From: Streptomyces sp. SCL15-4
GTDB taxonomy: Bacteria > Actinomycetota > Actinomycetes > Streptomycetales > Streptomycetaceae
DNA length: 64,000 nucleotides
Direction of reading: 5' to 3'
Assembly: GCF_033366695.1 (NCBI RefSeq)
Contig: NZ_JAOBTQ010000001.1
Span: 744,001-808,000, forward strand
This document shows positions 1-8,359 of this stretch, one piece after another. The notes under the pieces are model-generated. The model ran no database searches, was not told the DNA's origin, and was given only the letters and a program-made list of their open reading frames with translations. The position numbers and the translations under genes are program-made. Every line of letters starts with the position of its first letter. Positions within the stretch are counted from its first letter, which is position 1.

Positions 1-2
1 CC

Positions 3-679
3 GAACGTTACGGCCCGTGGAAGACGGTCTACGAACGCTTCCGCCGCTGGTCCGCCGACGGCACCTGGGACCGGCTCCTGGCCCATGTCCAGCAGCACTC
101 GGATGCCGTCGGCACGGTCGACTGGACGGTCGTGTGTGTCGACTCCACCACCGTGCGGGCCCACCAGCATGCGGCCGGGGCCCGAAAAGGGGGCTCTGGC
201 CGGGTGAGGCGATCGGCCGGTCCCGCGGCGGGCTGACCACGAAGATCCACCTCGCCTGCGACGGGCGGGGCCGGCCACTGGCCTTCACCATCACCGCCGG
301 AAACGTCAACGACTGCACCCAGTTCGAGCAGGTCATGGCCCGCATCAGCGTCCGCCGGCGCGGGCCCGGACGGCCCCGTACCAGGCCTGAGCGGGTCGTC
401 GCCGACAAGGGCTACTCGTCCATGAAGATTCGCTCCTACCTGCGCAGGCGCGGCATCAAGGCGGTGATCCCGGAGCGGATCGACCAGATCAACGGCCGCC
501 TGCGCCGAGGCGAGAGTCTGTGCCGGCTGGACCGGGCCGCCTACCGGCGCCGCAACGTCGTCGAGCGCTGCTTCAACCGGCTCAAGCATCACAAGGCCCT
601 GGCCACCCGCTACGACAAACGCGCCCGCCACTACCAAGCCCTGGTCACCCTCGCCTGCCTACAACTCTGGCTGCCCTGA
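3..679 (+). CDS. IS5-family DDE transposase, 5' end outside window, frame change near 185-195
   Basis: The enzyme would cut and join the ends of the surrounding element. Reading frame 3 gives the first part (ERYGPWKTVYERFRRW, then CVDSTTVRAH with the first catalytic Asp at 141-143). Near the run gaaaaggggg (184-193) the coding sense moves to frame 2, a -1 change, and continues through TTKIHLACDGRGRPL, VVADKGYSS (second Asp, 404-406) and NVVERCFNRLKHHKALATRYDK (Glu at 563-565) to the stop at 677-679. The purine run could be a programmed frameshift site, as used by many IS5 relatives with two overlapping frames, or a damaging mutation; the sequence alone does not decide. All three catalytic acidic residues are present. 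Confidence 0.82.
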   Translation, partial: TLRPVEDGLRTLPPLVRRRHLGPAPGPCPAALGCRRHGRLDGRVCRLHHRAGPPACGRGPKRGLWPGEAIGRSRGGLTTKIHLACDGRGRPLAFTITAGNVNDCTQFEQVMARISVRRRGPGRPRTRPERVVADKGYSSMKIRSYLRRRGIKAVIPERIDQINGRLRRGESLCRLDRAAYRRRNVVERCFNRLKHHKALATRYDKRARHYQALVTLACLQLWLP

Positions 680-680
680 C

Positions 681-695
681 TTTGCGGACACGACC
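681..695 (+). repeat. Right terminal inverted repeat of the IS element
   Basis: The 15 bases tttgcggacacgacc follow the transposase stop directly and match the usual position and style of an IS5-family right end (the inward-facing form reads ggtcgtgtccgcaaa). The partner repeat lies outside the window, so the match cannot be confirmed here. Confidence 0.65.
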
Positions 696-742
696 TAGGC
701 ATACGGCGGCGGGCGGAGGGGTTCCGTGCCCGCACGGGTACG

Positions 743-1660
743 GTGCGGAGGGTGAACCGTCAGCAGCTGGAGTACTTTCTCGCGGTCGCCGAACACGGCA
801 GCCTCGGTCACGCGGCGGTGGCCGCCGGGGTGAGTCAGCCGTCGCTGTCGCAGGCTCTGGGGACGCTGGAGAAGGAGCTGGGCGCGGCCCTGGTGCGCCG
901 GGTACGGCGAGGGGCCGTACTCACGCCCGCCGGGCGCGCGTTCGTGCCCCATGCGCGGCTGCTGCTGCGGGAGCTGCGCCGGACGGGCGAAGTGCTCGAC
1001 CAGCTGGACGGCAGGCCGGCCGGAGAGCTGGACCTGGTCACCACGCCGGTGCTGGCGGTCGATCCGTGCGCCCTCCTGCTCGGGCGGTTCCGCGGGCTCC
1101 ATCCCGAGGTGCGGGTGCGGGTGCGGGTCACCGACCGCGACGCGGAGGTGCGCGACATACTGGCCGACGGCCGGGCCGAGGTGGGCGTGGGCTATCTGCC
1201 CCTGGACGCGGACGGCATCGTGGTGCGGGCCTGGGCGGAGCACGAGATCATGGCCGTCTTCCCGCCCGACGAGCCGCCCCTGCCCGATCCGTTGCCGGTG
1301 CGGTTGCTGGCCGGCCGGGAGACGGTGGGGGTCACCGGACACAGCCGGCAGCGGGAACTGGTGGGCGATCACCTGGCGGTCCACGGGGTGCGTCCGCGGA
1401 TCACGGTGGAGGTGGCGCACCGGGAGATGGTGATTCCCCTGGTGCTGGCCGGCGCGGGCATGTCCTTTGTCGCCGGGAGGGCGGCGCGCTGGGCCGCCGG
1501 GCAGGGGGCGCGGGTTTGCCGGCTCGATCCGCCGCTGCGCCAGCCTTATGGGCTGGCGTACGTGCCGGGCCGGCTGTCCCCGGCCGCCCGGGCGCTGGCC
1601 GGCCTGGCCATGGCGCCGGAGCACACCGAGCGCGTGGACGGTGGGTCCGTTGACGGGTGA
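743..1660 (+). CDS. LysR-family transcriptional regulator (first of a pair)
   Basis: A 305-residue LysR-type regulator. The N-terminal winged helix-turn-helix is clear (LEYFLAVAEHGSLGHAA then GVSQPSLSQALGTLEKELG, about residues 8-48), followed by a co-inducer-binding domain. The start is uncertain: GTG at 743 gives the full HTH but has a weak ribosome binding site, and GTG at 752 has ggagg directly against it. The gene lies 48 bp from an IS end and its 3' end overlaps the next LysR gene by 20 bp, so the two are probably co-transcribed and arose by duplication. They run toward the CoA-transferase / acyl-CoA dehydrogenase operon. Regulation of that operon is an inference from position only. Confidence 0.87.
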   Translation: MRRVNRQQLEYFLAVAEHGSLGHAAVAAGVSQPSLSQALGTLEKELGAALVRRVRRGAVLTPAGRAFVPHARLLLRELRRTGEVLDQLDGRPAGELDLVTTPVLAVDPCALLLGRFRGLHPEVRVRVRVTDRDAEVRDILADGRAEVGVGYLPLDADGIVVRAWAEHEIMAVFPPDEPPLPDPLPVRLLAGRETVGVTGHSRQRELVGDHLAVHGVRPRITVEVAHREMVIPLVLAGAGMSFVAGRAARWAAGQGARVCRLDPPLRQPYGLAYVPGRLSPAARALAGLAMAPEHTERVDGGSVDG

Positions 1661-2633
1661 ACCGGGGCGGGGATCGCCGTTCACCGGGCTGCGGCAGGCC
1701 GAGTACTTCCTGGCCGTGGTCGACAGCGGCGGCATCACCGCGGCGGCGCGGCGGCTGCGCGTGGCACAGCCGTCCCTGTCGCAGACCATGCGCGCGATCG
1801 AACGGCAGGCGGGCACCGAGCTGTTCGAGCGGACGCCGCGCGGAGTCGTGCCCACCCCGGCGGGCCGGGCCCTGGTGGAACCGGCGCGGCGGCTGCTGGC
1901 GGCCCGCCGGGCGGCCGGCCGGGCGGTCTCGGACGTGGCGTCGCTGCGCGCCGGACGCCTGGAACTGGTGGCGCACGCCTCGGTGACGGCCGATCCGCTG
2001 GCCCGGGCGGTGGGCGCGTTCCGCCGGGCCCATCCGGGGGTGGGCGTCCTGGTCGAGGACGCGCCGGGCGACGACGAGCTGGTGTACGCGCTCACCGACG
2101 GACGCCATGAACTGGCCGTGGTCTCGCTCCCGTTGCCTCCGGCGCCCGCCCTGGTGACGGAGGAACTGGGCCACCACGACATCTGGCTGGCGACGGCTCC
2201 GGGCACCGCCTTCGCTCCGGGACCGGTGTCGCCGGCCGAGGTGGCCGCGATGCCGCTGGTGGCGGTGTTGCACGGCGGCTCCGCCCGGCACGCGATCCGC
2301 CGGGCCCTCGCCGGCGCCGGACACGACGCGGACGGCCCGGAGCCGGTGGAGCGGTGGCACCGGGCCGGTGTGGTGACGCCGCATCTGGGTTCGGTGATCC
2401 CGCTGGTGCTGACCGGCGCGGGGGCGGCTCTGGTGGACCGCTGGTACGCCGAGCGCATCGCGGAACAGGGCGGGGTCGTACGCCCGCTCGGCCCCGCCGT
2501 GCGCGCCCCGTTCGGCGTGGCCCGCCGCCGCGAGCCCCTCTCGCCGGCCTGCCGGGCGTTCCTGGACGTCCTGCGGGAGACGTGTGCCGCGCGGACCGCC
2601 CACGAGCCGGAGCGGGAAGTGCCGGAGGTGTGA
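1641..2633 (+). CDS. LysR-family transcriptional regulator (second of a pair)
   Basis: A 330-residue LysR regulator starting at GTG 1641 inside the end of the upstream LysR gene; a longer frame to 1467 exists but its extra residues are a shadow of the first gene. The HTH reads LRQAEYFLAVVDSGGITAAARRLRVAQPSLSQT and is followed by a type 2 periplasmic-binding-like effector domain. The 20-bp overlap suggests translational coupling. The two proteins share the same architecture and similar motifs (VIPLVLAGAGMSFV in the first, VIPLVLTGAGAALV here), which supports tandem duplication with divergence. The gene converges on the CoA-transferase gene with 14 bp between the stop codons. Confidence 0.87.
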   Translation: MGPLTGEPGRGSPFTGLRQAEYFLAVVDSGGITAAARRLRVAQPSLSQTMRAIERQAGTELFERTPRGVVPTPAGRALVEPARRLLAARRAAGRAVSDVASLRAGRLELVAHASVTADPLARAVGAFRRAHPGVGVLVEDAPGDDELVYALTDGRHELAVVSLPLPPAPALVTEELGHHDIWLATAPGTAFAPGPVSPAEVAAMPLVAVLHGGSARHAIRRALAGAGHDADGPEPVERWHRAGVVTPHLGSVIPLVLTGAGAALVDRWYAERIAEQGGVVRPLGPAVRAPFGVARRREPLSPACRAFLDVLRETCAARTAHEPEREVPEV

Positions 2634-2647
2634 GTGCGCTCCGCCGG

Positions 2648-3844
2648 TCAGCGGTCCGCGCCGGTCACCGCGGCCACCTGCTCGGGGGTGTAGCCGATCT
2701 CGGCCAGGACGGACGCGGTGTCCTCGCCGAGTTCGGGGCAGGGACGGCGTACGCCGGAGGGAGAGCCGGAGTAGCGGACGGGGTCGCCGATCACCCGGTA
2801 GGCGCCGACGTGCGGGTGCCGCTGCACGTCGAGCATGTGCCCGGCGGCCCAGTAGGGGTGCTCGCCGGCGTGGTCGAGGTTCATGACCGGCGCGAACGGG
2901 ATGGAGTGCGCGGAGCAGAACGCCTCCCACTCGGCGGTGGTGTGCCCGTCGGTGTAGTGGGCGAGCAGCTCGTACAGCTCCCCGATCTTCGACTGGAAGT
3001 TCTCGGGGGTGAAGCCCTCCAGTGCCTCGGGATGCCCGACGAACGTGAAGAAGGCCTCGGCGTCGCGGTAGTTGTAGGGCAGGACGCAGGCGTAGCCGTC
3101 CTTGGTCGGGAACGCGGCGTGTCCCGGTTCCAGGGAGCGCGGGAAGCCCACGGGACCGGCCGGGGGCTCGTACGCCTGGCCGCCGATGTGCTCGACGAGG
3201 GTGAAGGCGAACATCGTGTCCGCCATGGGCACCTCGACGTGCTGGCCCTTGCCGGTGCGTTCCCGGCCCAGCAGTGCGGCGAGCACGGCGTAGGCGATGG
3301 TCATGCCGCAGACCTTGTCGGCCATGGCCGTGGGGACGTAGTAGGGGCGGCCGGTGACCCGCCGCATCAGGTCGACCATGCCGGAGGCCGCCTGGATGAC
3401 CTCGTCGTAGGCGGCGTAGTCGGCGGCCGGCGAATCGGAGCGGAAGCCCTGGGCGTTGCAGTAGACCAGGCGCGGGTTGCTCTCGACGAGGTCCTCGTAG
3501 GTGAGGCCCAGCTTGCGCAGGGCCCGCGGGCGCATGTTGGTGATCAGCGCGTCGGCCGTGCCGATCAGCGCGAGCGCGGCCTGCCTGCCTTCCGGGGTCT
3601 TCAGGTCCAGGCGGACGCTGCGCTTGTTGCGGTTGAGGTTGAGCGCCAGCGCCCCGATGGTGTCGGTGTCCCGCCGGTGCACGTGGCGCATCACGTCGCC
3701 GACGGGTGATTCGATCTTGATGACGTCGGCGCCGAGGTCGCCGAGGATCTGGCAGGCGTAGGGCCCCATGATGACGCCGGCCAGGTCGATGACGCGCAGG
3801 CCGTCGAGGGGCCGGGTGCCGGATGCCGGGGTGGAGTGGCTCAT
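2648..3844 (-). CDS. Family III (CaiB/BaiF) acyl-CoA transferase
   Basis: The 398-residue protein has the usual length and motifs of class III CoA-transferases: the N-terminal LDGLRVIDLAGVIMGPYACQ, LGADVIKIESP, NRNKRSVRLDL, and the segment MADKVCGMTIAYAVLAALL that carries the likely catalytic Asp. These enzymes move CoA between carboxylic acids through an Asp-anchored mixed anhydride. It lies 90 bp downstream of a glutaryl-CoA-dehydrogenase-like gene on the same strand and is probably in one operon with it. In known pathways this pairing activates glutarate with CoA from succinyl-CoA before oxidation, so a glutarate or related dicarboxylate role is a reasonable inference, but the substrate cannot be read from the sequence. 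Confidence 0.9.
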   Translation of the reverse strand: MSHSTPASGTRPLDGLRVIDLAGVIMGPYACQILGDLGADVIKIESPVGDVMRHVHRRDTDTIGALALNLNRNKRSVRLDLKTPEGRQAALALIGTADALITNMRPRALRKLGLTYEDLVESNPRLVYCNAQGFRSDSPAADYAAYDEVIQAASGMVDLMRRVTGRPYYVPTAMADKVCGMTIAYAVLAALLGRERTGKGQHVEVPMADTMFAFTLVEHIGGQAYEPPAGPVGFPRSLEPGHAAFPTKDGYACVLPYNYRDAEAFFTFVGHPEALEGFTPENFQSKIGELYELLAHYTDGHTTAEWEAFCSAHSIPFAPVMNLDHAGEHPYWAAGHMLDVQRHPHVGAYRVIGDPVRYSGSPSGVRRPCPELGEDTASVLAEIGYTPEQVAAVTGADR

Positions 3845-3934
3845 GAACGTCTCATCCCCTTGCGGAATGTCTTACCGGGTGCGGAACGCGGAGGTGTGCG
3901 GTGCGGGGCTCGGGAGGGTGCGGGAGCCGCGGGC

Positions 3935-5134
3935 TCAGACGAAGGCGCTGATGCCGGTGGCCGCCCGGCCGACGATCAGGGAGTTCATGTCGCGGGTGCC
4001 CTCGTAGGAGTAGAGGGCCTCGGCGTCGGCGAAGAAGCGGGCCGCCTTGTACTCCAGCAGGATGCCGTTGCCGCCGAAGACCTCGCGGGCCCAGGCGACG
4101 GTCTCGCGCATCCGGGTGGTGCAGAACATCTTGGCCATGGCCGCCTGGGCCTCGCTCAGCGCGTCCTCGGCGTGCAGCTGGGCCATCCGTACCGCCAGCG
4201 CCTGGGAGGCGGTGATGTTGCCGAGCATGCGGGACAGCAGGTCCTGGACGAGCTGGAAGCTCGCGATCGGCTTGCCGAACTGCTCGCGCTCCACCGCGTA
4301 GGCGCGGGCCGCCTCGAAGGCGCCGATCGAGCAGCCGATGGCCTGCCAGGCGACACCGCCGCGGGTGACCTTCAGTACGCGCGCGGTGTCGCGGAAGGAG
4401 TCGGCCCGCTGGAGGCGGTTGTCCTCCGGCACGCGGACGTCGTCCAGGACGATGTGGGCGTTCTGCACGCCGCGCAGAGCGATCTTGCCTTCCAGTTTGC
4501 GGGCGCTGAAGCCGGGGGTGCCCTTCTCCACGACGAAGCCCTTGACCTGTCCGTCCGCCTCGTCGCGTGCCCAGATCACCACCAGGTCGGCGAACGTGCC
4601 GTTGCCGATCCACTTCTTCTCGCCGTTGAGCACCCAGCCGTCGCCGTCCCGGCGGGCCGTGGTCAGCAGTCCGCCGGCCGTGCCCGAACCCACCAGCGGC
4701 TCGGTCAGACCGAACGCGCCGATCTTGCGCCATTCGACCATCTGCGGCAGCCAGCGCCGTCGCTGTTCGTCGGAGCCGCACTCGCGGACGGAGCCCATGC
4801 CCAGCCCGCTGTGCACGCCGAAGAAAGTGGCGAAGGACGGGTCGACACGCGCCATCTCCATGCTGATGAGGCCGCTCAGCAGCGGGCTGCGGGCGGTGAT
4901 GCCGGGCGCGTCGCCGGGGATGCCGGTGATGCCCAGGTCACGGATCGCGTCCACCAGGTGCACGGGGGACTCGGCGCGGGCCCACAGCTCTCCCGCGGAC
5001 GGTTCCACCTTGTCGGCGAGGAAGGAGCGGATGCGCTCCAGCGTCTGCCGTTCCCCGGGTTCGAGCAGGTCCTTGATCCGGAAGAAGTCGCCTTCGACGG
5101 CGAACGGGTCCACCTTCTTGTGGTGCGCGGCCAT
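3935..5134 (-). CDS. Acyl-CoA dehydrogenase, glutaryl-CoA dehydrogenase-like
   Basis: A 399-residue flavin acyl-CoA dehydrogenase. Seen motifs are IGAFGLTEPLVGSG (flavin/substrate region), WVLNGEKKWIGNG, AYAVEREQFGKPIASFQLVQ, and YEGTRDMNSLIVGR at the C-terminus, in which the Glu of YEGT is the catalytic base position used by glutaryl- and isovaleryl-type enzymes. The start is ATG 5134; the open frame runs about 1.4 kb further upstream but only as a shadow of the repeat protein on the other strand. It precedes the CoA-transferase in a two-gene operon. Oxidation or oxidative decarboxylation of a CoA thioester feeding electrons to ETF is the family role; glutaryl-CoA as substrate is inferred. 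Confidence 0.9.
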   Translation of the reverse strand: MAAHHKKVDPFAVEGDFFRIKDLLEPGERQTLERIRSFLADKVEPSAGELWARAESPVHLVDAIRDLGITGIPGDAPGITARSPLLSGLISMEMARVDPSFATFFGVHSGLGMGSVRECGSDEQRRRWLPQMVEWRKIGAFGLTEPLVGSGTAGGLLTTARRDGDGWVLNGEKKWIGNGTFADLVVIWARDEADGQVKGFVVEKGTPGFSARKLEGKIALRGVQNAHIVLDDVRVPEDNRLQRADSFRDTARVLKVTRGGVAWQAIGCSIGAFEAARAYAVEREQFGKPIASFQLVQDLLSRMLGNITASQALAVRMAQLHAEDALSEAQAAMAKMFCTTRMRETVAWAREVFGGNGILLEYKAARFFADAEALYSYEGTRDMNSLIVGRAATGISAFV

Positions 5135-5356
5135 GATCGCCCTTTCTGTCGGTGACACATGCGGGGCACCGGTCCCGGGTTCCCCGGATACCGGGCGAGC
5201 GAGTCCTGCTCTTCCAGTGCACGCCCGGCAGCCGCATAGGTCAAAGACGAAATGACGACCACTGTCCAAGGGAATTCCTATGGAGGCCGCACCGCGCGCC
5301 TGCGGGCACATCGCAGCAGAATGGAACGAAATGTCCGGCGAACCAGCGGAGGCCCG

Positions 5357-6493
5357 GTGATACGCGACAGCGCCGAGGACGACGAGGAGCCGATCGAGGA
5401 GCGGTTCGGCCTTCCCGACGAGGACGAGGGCACTCCCGAGGACGAGCTCTACGAGCAGACGGCCGGCTCCGACGACGAGGTCTACGACGGCACGGCCGGC
5501 CCGGGCGGAGAGCCCGCCGGCCGGAGGAGCGCGGCCGACGCCGAGCCCGACGTCTTCCTGGACGTCCCGCTGCTCAAGGTCGACCAGATCGACCTGGACG
5601 TCGAGGACCTGCGGGCACACGTCTCGCTCCAGGCCGAGGTGCTGGACCTGCTGAAGCTGAACGTGGGCGCCGACGTCGCACTGGGCCGGGTGCACCTGGG
5701 CATCTCGGGGGTGGAGGCGCGGGCCCGGCTGGAGGTGCGGCTCGACAACGTGGCACTGATCATCAACCGGGTGCTCACCACGCTCGACCGCAATCCGCAG
5801 ATCCTGGAGGAGCTGACCCGTGGAGTGGGGGCCGCCGTACAGGACGTCGGGGCCGGGGCGCGACAGGCCGTCGGCGAGCTGGGCACGGGCGCGAGCAGGG
5901 CCGTCGGCGACATCGGCAGCGGAGCCGGTGCCGCCGTACGGGACGTGGGCGCGGGCGCCGGCCGCGGGGTCGAGCGGGTGGGCCGCGGGGCCGAGCGGGC
6001 CGTGGAGGGTGTGGGCCGTGGCGCCGGTGCGGCGGTGGAAGGCGTGGGCCGTGGCGCCGGCGCGGCCGTGGAAGGCGTGGGCCGTGGCGCCGCGAGCACC
6101 GTGGAGGGTGTGGGCCGCGTGGCGGGGGGCGCCGTGGAGGATGCCGCGACCGGGGTGGGCCAAGTCGTCGAGGACGTACCGGCTGCCACCGAGGTGCCCG
6201 GGGTCGCCGGCGTACGGAAGGTGGCCGGCGTACCGGAGGTCGCCGACACACCAGAGGCCACCGACGTGCCGGAGGTCGCCGACGTGCCGGACCGGGCGGG
6301 CGGTGCCGTGCGACGGGCCGCGGCGCCCGGGCGGACCCGCCCGCGGAGGCCCGACGACGAGCACGGCGAGGACCCCGCCGTCCGGAGTCGCCGCGCCGCC
6401 CGCGCGCGCCGGGTCCGTGACAAGGAGGGGAAGCCGCCGCCTCGGGCCGGTCACCGCCGCACCACCGGCGAGCGGGACGGGCCGCCGCCATGA
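5357..6493 (+). CDS. Acidic protein with a conserved core domain and eleven 11-residue amphipathic repeats
   Basis: The function is not known. GTG 5357 is the preferred start because cggagg ends four bases before it; ATG at 5252 or 5321 would add 12-35 residues without a good ribosome binding site. The 378 residues fall into an acidic N-terminus, a conserved-looking core (DVFLDVPLLKVDQIDLDVED to LDNVALIINRVLTTLDRNPQ, about residues 64-150), then eleven tandem units of 11 residues (about 156-276, consensus G-A-x-x-A-V-x-x-V-G-x), a VPEVADVP-type repeat stretch and a basic tail rich in Arg and Pro. Undecad repeats of this kind form membrane-surface amphipathic helices in LEA proteins and synuclein. 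There is no signal peptide. The gene faces away from the acyl-CoA dehydrogenase gene and is followed 36 bp later by a small gene. Confidence 0.72.
   Translation: MIRDSAEDDEEPIEERFGLPDEDEGTPEDELYEQTAGSDDEVYDGTAGPGGEPAGRRSAADAEPDVFLDVPLLKVDQIDLDVEDLRAHVSLQAEVLDLLKLNVGADVALGRVHLGISGVEARARLEVRLDNVALIINRVLTTLDRNPQILEELTRGVGAAVQDVGAGARQAVGELGTGASRAVGDIGSGAGAAVRDVGAGAGRGVERVGRGAERAVEGVGRGAGAAVEGVGRGAGAAVEGVGRGAASTVEGVGRVAGGAVEDAATGVGQVVEDVPAATEVPGVAGVRKVAGVPEVADTPEATDVPEVADVPDRAGGAVRRAAAPGRTRPRRPDDEHGEDPAVRSRRAARARRVRDKEGKPPPRAGHRRTTGERDGPPP
5822..6184 (+). repeat. Eleven tandem 33-bp units encoding 11-residue repeats
   Basis: The units run without interruption and encode, for example, GAERAVEGVGR, GAGAAVEGVGR (twice) and GAASTVEGVGR. 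The central four are nearly identical at the DNA level, which suggests recent unequal exchange; outer units are diverged (GARQAVGELGT, GASRAVGDIGS, VAGGAVEDAAT). Confidence 0.88.
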
Positions 6494-6529
6494 ACGGCCG
6501 ACGGCCCGGGGCCGGAAGCCGGGCACCCG

Positions 6530-6814
6530 GTGTGGGACATCGCGTTCCGGGCGACCGTCCACGCCGATCGCCTCCGCTTCGAGGAGGAACCGCGAACGGC
6601 CGTCCGCTTCACCGGCGTTGGGAAGCGGACGTCGATGTCCCGGAGTGAGCGCGCGAACCTCCCGGGAAAGGTCGTCGCCGGCCGGGACTACCCGGACGCC
6701 CTGGTCGACTACCGCCTGGCGACCCGGCTCACCGGGTCACCGGAGGCGGGACGGGACGACGATGACGGCACGGACGGCACGGACGACGAGGACGGCCGGG
6801 GGCTTACGACTTGA
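6530..6814 (+). CDS. Small conserved hypothetical protein
   Basis: A 94-residue protein starting at GTG 6530 (MWDIAFRATVHADRLRFEEE), with ggaag upstream. It has no signal peptide or membrane segment; the C-terminus is very acidic (RDDDDGTDGTDDEDG). It follows the undecad-repeat gene by 36 bp on the same strand and may be co-expressed. It overlaps the convergent zinc-ribbon gene by 11 bp at the 3' end. I do not recognise a function. The residue pattern before the acidic tail looks like a real folded domain rather than a shadow frame. Confidence 0.6.
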   Translation: MWDIAFRATVHADRLRFEEEPRTAVRFTGVGKRTSMSRSERANLPGKVVAGRDYPDALVDYRLATRLTGSPEAGRDDDDGTDGTDDEDGRGLTT

Positions 6815-7028
6815 CGCGGTGCAACTCGATGTCCCGGTTGACGAAGAGGTGCACGTATCCGCAGTTCCAGCAGATCAGCCCCGTCGCCGTCTCGTCGGCC
6901 CAGGCCAGTTTCACGAACTCCATGCCGGTGCTGTTGAGCTTCACGCCGCGCTCGCGGAAGAGATCGCCCCGGCAGACCTGACAGGTGATCCACGTGTCGC
7001 CCAGCAAGGCGCGCACCGCCTTCGCCAT
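6804..7028 (-). CDS. Small zinc-ribbon protein
   Basis: A 74-residue protein with two CxxC knuckles, CQVCRG and CWNCGY, spaced about 32 residues apart, the pattern of a treble-clef or zinc-ribbon fold. It starts at ATG 7028 behind a strong ggagggcggag sequence. Between the knuckles is a beta-rich stretch (LNSTGMEFVKLAWADE). Its role is unknown; such small ribbons bind nucleic acid or act as metal-dependent structural modules. The gene is divergent from the GAPDH gene, sharing a promoter region of 259 bp. Confidence 0.75.
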   Translation of the reverse strand: MAKAVRALLGDTWITCQVCRGDLFRERGVKLNSTGMEFVKLAWADETATGLICWNCGYVHLFVNRDIELHRVKS

Positions 7029-7287
7029 CTCCGCCCTCCGTGTGCTCTCGCGCCCTGGACAGGGCGGTGTGCGGCATGATCCGCGCCGTCCGTGATCGTT
7101 CGGCGCCAAGGTGAACGACACCACACCTGCGACCGGAACGGGCGGTAACTGAGCGAGATCTGAGGAAGTGTGCCGACTCCGGCCGGCCGACGGCCTGGCG
7201 TGATCCTTGCGAACCATGGCGTTCGCGCCGTGGTCATGGGCGGGCCGGGCGGACCACGATGTTGGTGAACGGAAGGAGAGCACACTC

Positions 7288-8286
7288 ATGACCCGCATCG
7301 CCATCAACGGTTTCGGCCGCATCGGACGCAACGTGCTGCGCGCGCTGCTCGAACGCGACAGCGCCCTGGAGGTCGTGGCCGTCAACGACCTCACGGAGCC
7401 CGCCACCCTGGCGCGGCTGCTCGCCTACGACACGACGGCCGGCCGGCTGGGCCGCCCGGTGAGCGCCGACGGGGACACGCTCGTCGTCGACGGCCGGCGC
7501 ATCAAGGTGCTGGCCGAGCGCGAACCGGCGCGGCTGCCGTGGGCCGAACTCGAAGTCGACATCGTCCTGGAGTCGACCGGCCGTTTCACCTCGGCCAAGG
7601 CGGCCCGCGCGCACCTGGACGCGGGCGCGAGGAAGGTGCTCGTCAGCGCTCCGTCGGACGGCGCCGATGTCACGCTCGCGTACGGGGTCAACACCGAGGT
7701 GTACGACGCGGCCCTGCACACGATCGTGTCGAACGCCTCGTGCACCACGAACGCGCTGGCGCCGCTGGCCTCGGTGCTGGATGAACTCGCCGGTATCGAG
7801 CACGGTTTCATGACCACGGTGCACGCCTACACCCAGGAGCAGAACCTCCAGGACGGTCCGCACCGCGACGCCCGCCGTGCCCGTGCCGCCGCCGTGAACA
7901 TCGTGCCGACCACGACGGGTGCCGCGAAGGCGATCGGTCTGGTGCTGCCGAACCTGGACGGCAAGCTCTCGGGTGACTCGATCCGTGTGCCGGTTCCGGT
8001 GGGCTCGATCGTGGAACTCAACACGACCGTCAGCCGGGAGGTGTCGCGGGACGAGGTGCTGGCGGCGTACCGTGCCGCCGCCGAGGGACCGCTCGCCGGC
8101 ATCCTCGAATACTCGGAGGACCCGCTCGTGTCGTCCGACATCACCGGCAATCCGGCCTCGTCCATCTTCGACTCGGCCCTCACCCGCGTCGACGGCCGCC
8201 ATGTCAAGGTGGTCGCCTGGTACGACAACGAGTGGGGCTTCTCGAACCGCGTGCTCGACACGCTCGACCTGCTCGCCGCGCGCTGA
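7288..8286 (+). CDS. gap: Type I glyceraldehyde-3-phosphate dehydrogenase
   Basis: A 332-residue cytoplasmic glycolytic enzyme that converts glyceraldehyde 3-phosphate, phosphate and NAD into 1,3-bisphosphoglycerate. The Rossmann start INGFGRIGRNVLRAL, the active-site SNASCTTNALAP with Cys152, VPTTTGAAKAIG and WYDNEWGFSNR are all intact. VNDLTEP, which has Asp after the second strand, points to NAD use. ATG 7288 is chosen because ggaaggagag lies 7-10 bases upstream; the open frame extends 27 codons further without support. It stands alone, ending in a strong hairpin shared with the convergent tectonin gene, so it may be one of several GAPDH paralogues. Confidence 0.97.
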   Translation: MTRIAINGFGRIGRNVLRALLERDSALEVVAVNDLTEPATLARLLAYDTTAGRLGRPVSADGDTLVVDGRRIKVLAEREPARLPWAELEVDIVLESTGRFTSAKAARAHLDAGARKVLVSAPSDGADVTLAYGVNTEVYDAALHTIVSNASCTTNALAPLASVLDELAGIEHGFMTTVHAYTQEQNLQDGPHRDARRARAAAVNIVPTTTGAAKAIGLVLPNLDGKLSGDSIRVPVPVGSIVELNTTVSREVSRDEVLAAYRAAAEGPLAGILEYSEDPLVSSDITGNPASSIFDSALTRVDGRHVKVVAWYDNEWGFSNRVLDTLDLLAAR

Positions 8287-8310
8287 CCTCGCCACGAGGG
8301 CCGCACGGCC

Positions 8311-8350
8311 GCGGCGCCCCGGACTCCCCGCCTGGTGTCCGGGGCGCCGC
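8311..8350. terminator. Hairpin terminator between gap and the tectonin gene
   Basis: A perfect 14-bp inverted repeat (gcggcgccccggac, 8311-8324, with its complement at 8337-8350) separated by 12 bases lies between two convergent genes. There is no U-tract, as is common in streptomycetes. It probably works in both directions. Confidence 0.75.
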
Positions 8351-8359
8351 CATGCCCGG

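Larger units (their letters stand above)
1..695 (+). mobile_element. Right part of an IS5-family insertion sequence
   Basis: The window opens inside this element, so its left end is not visible. It contains a DDE transposase and finishes with a terminal repeat (tttgcggacacgacc, 681-695) two bases after the transposase stop codon, the layout expected for the right end of IS5-family elements of streptomycetes. The target duplication cannot be checked without the other end. The element stops only 48 bp before the first LysR gene, so its insertion may have replaced that gene's promoter region. The family assignment rests on the transposase motifs and is fairly secure; the subgroup is not determined. 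Confidence 0.85.
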
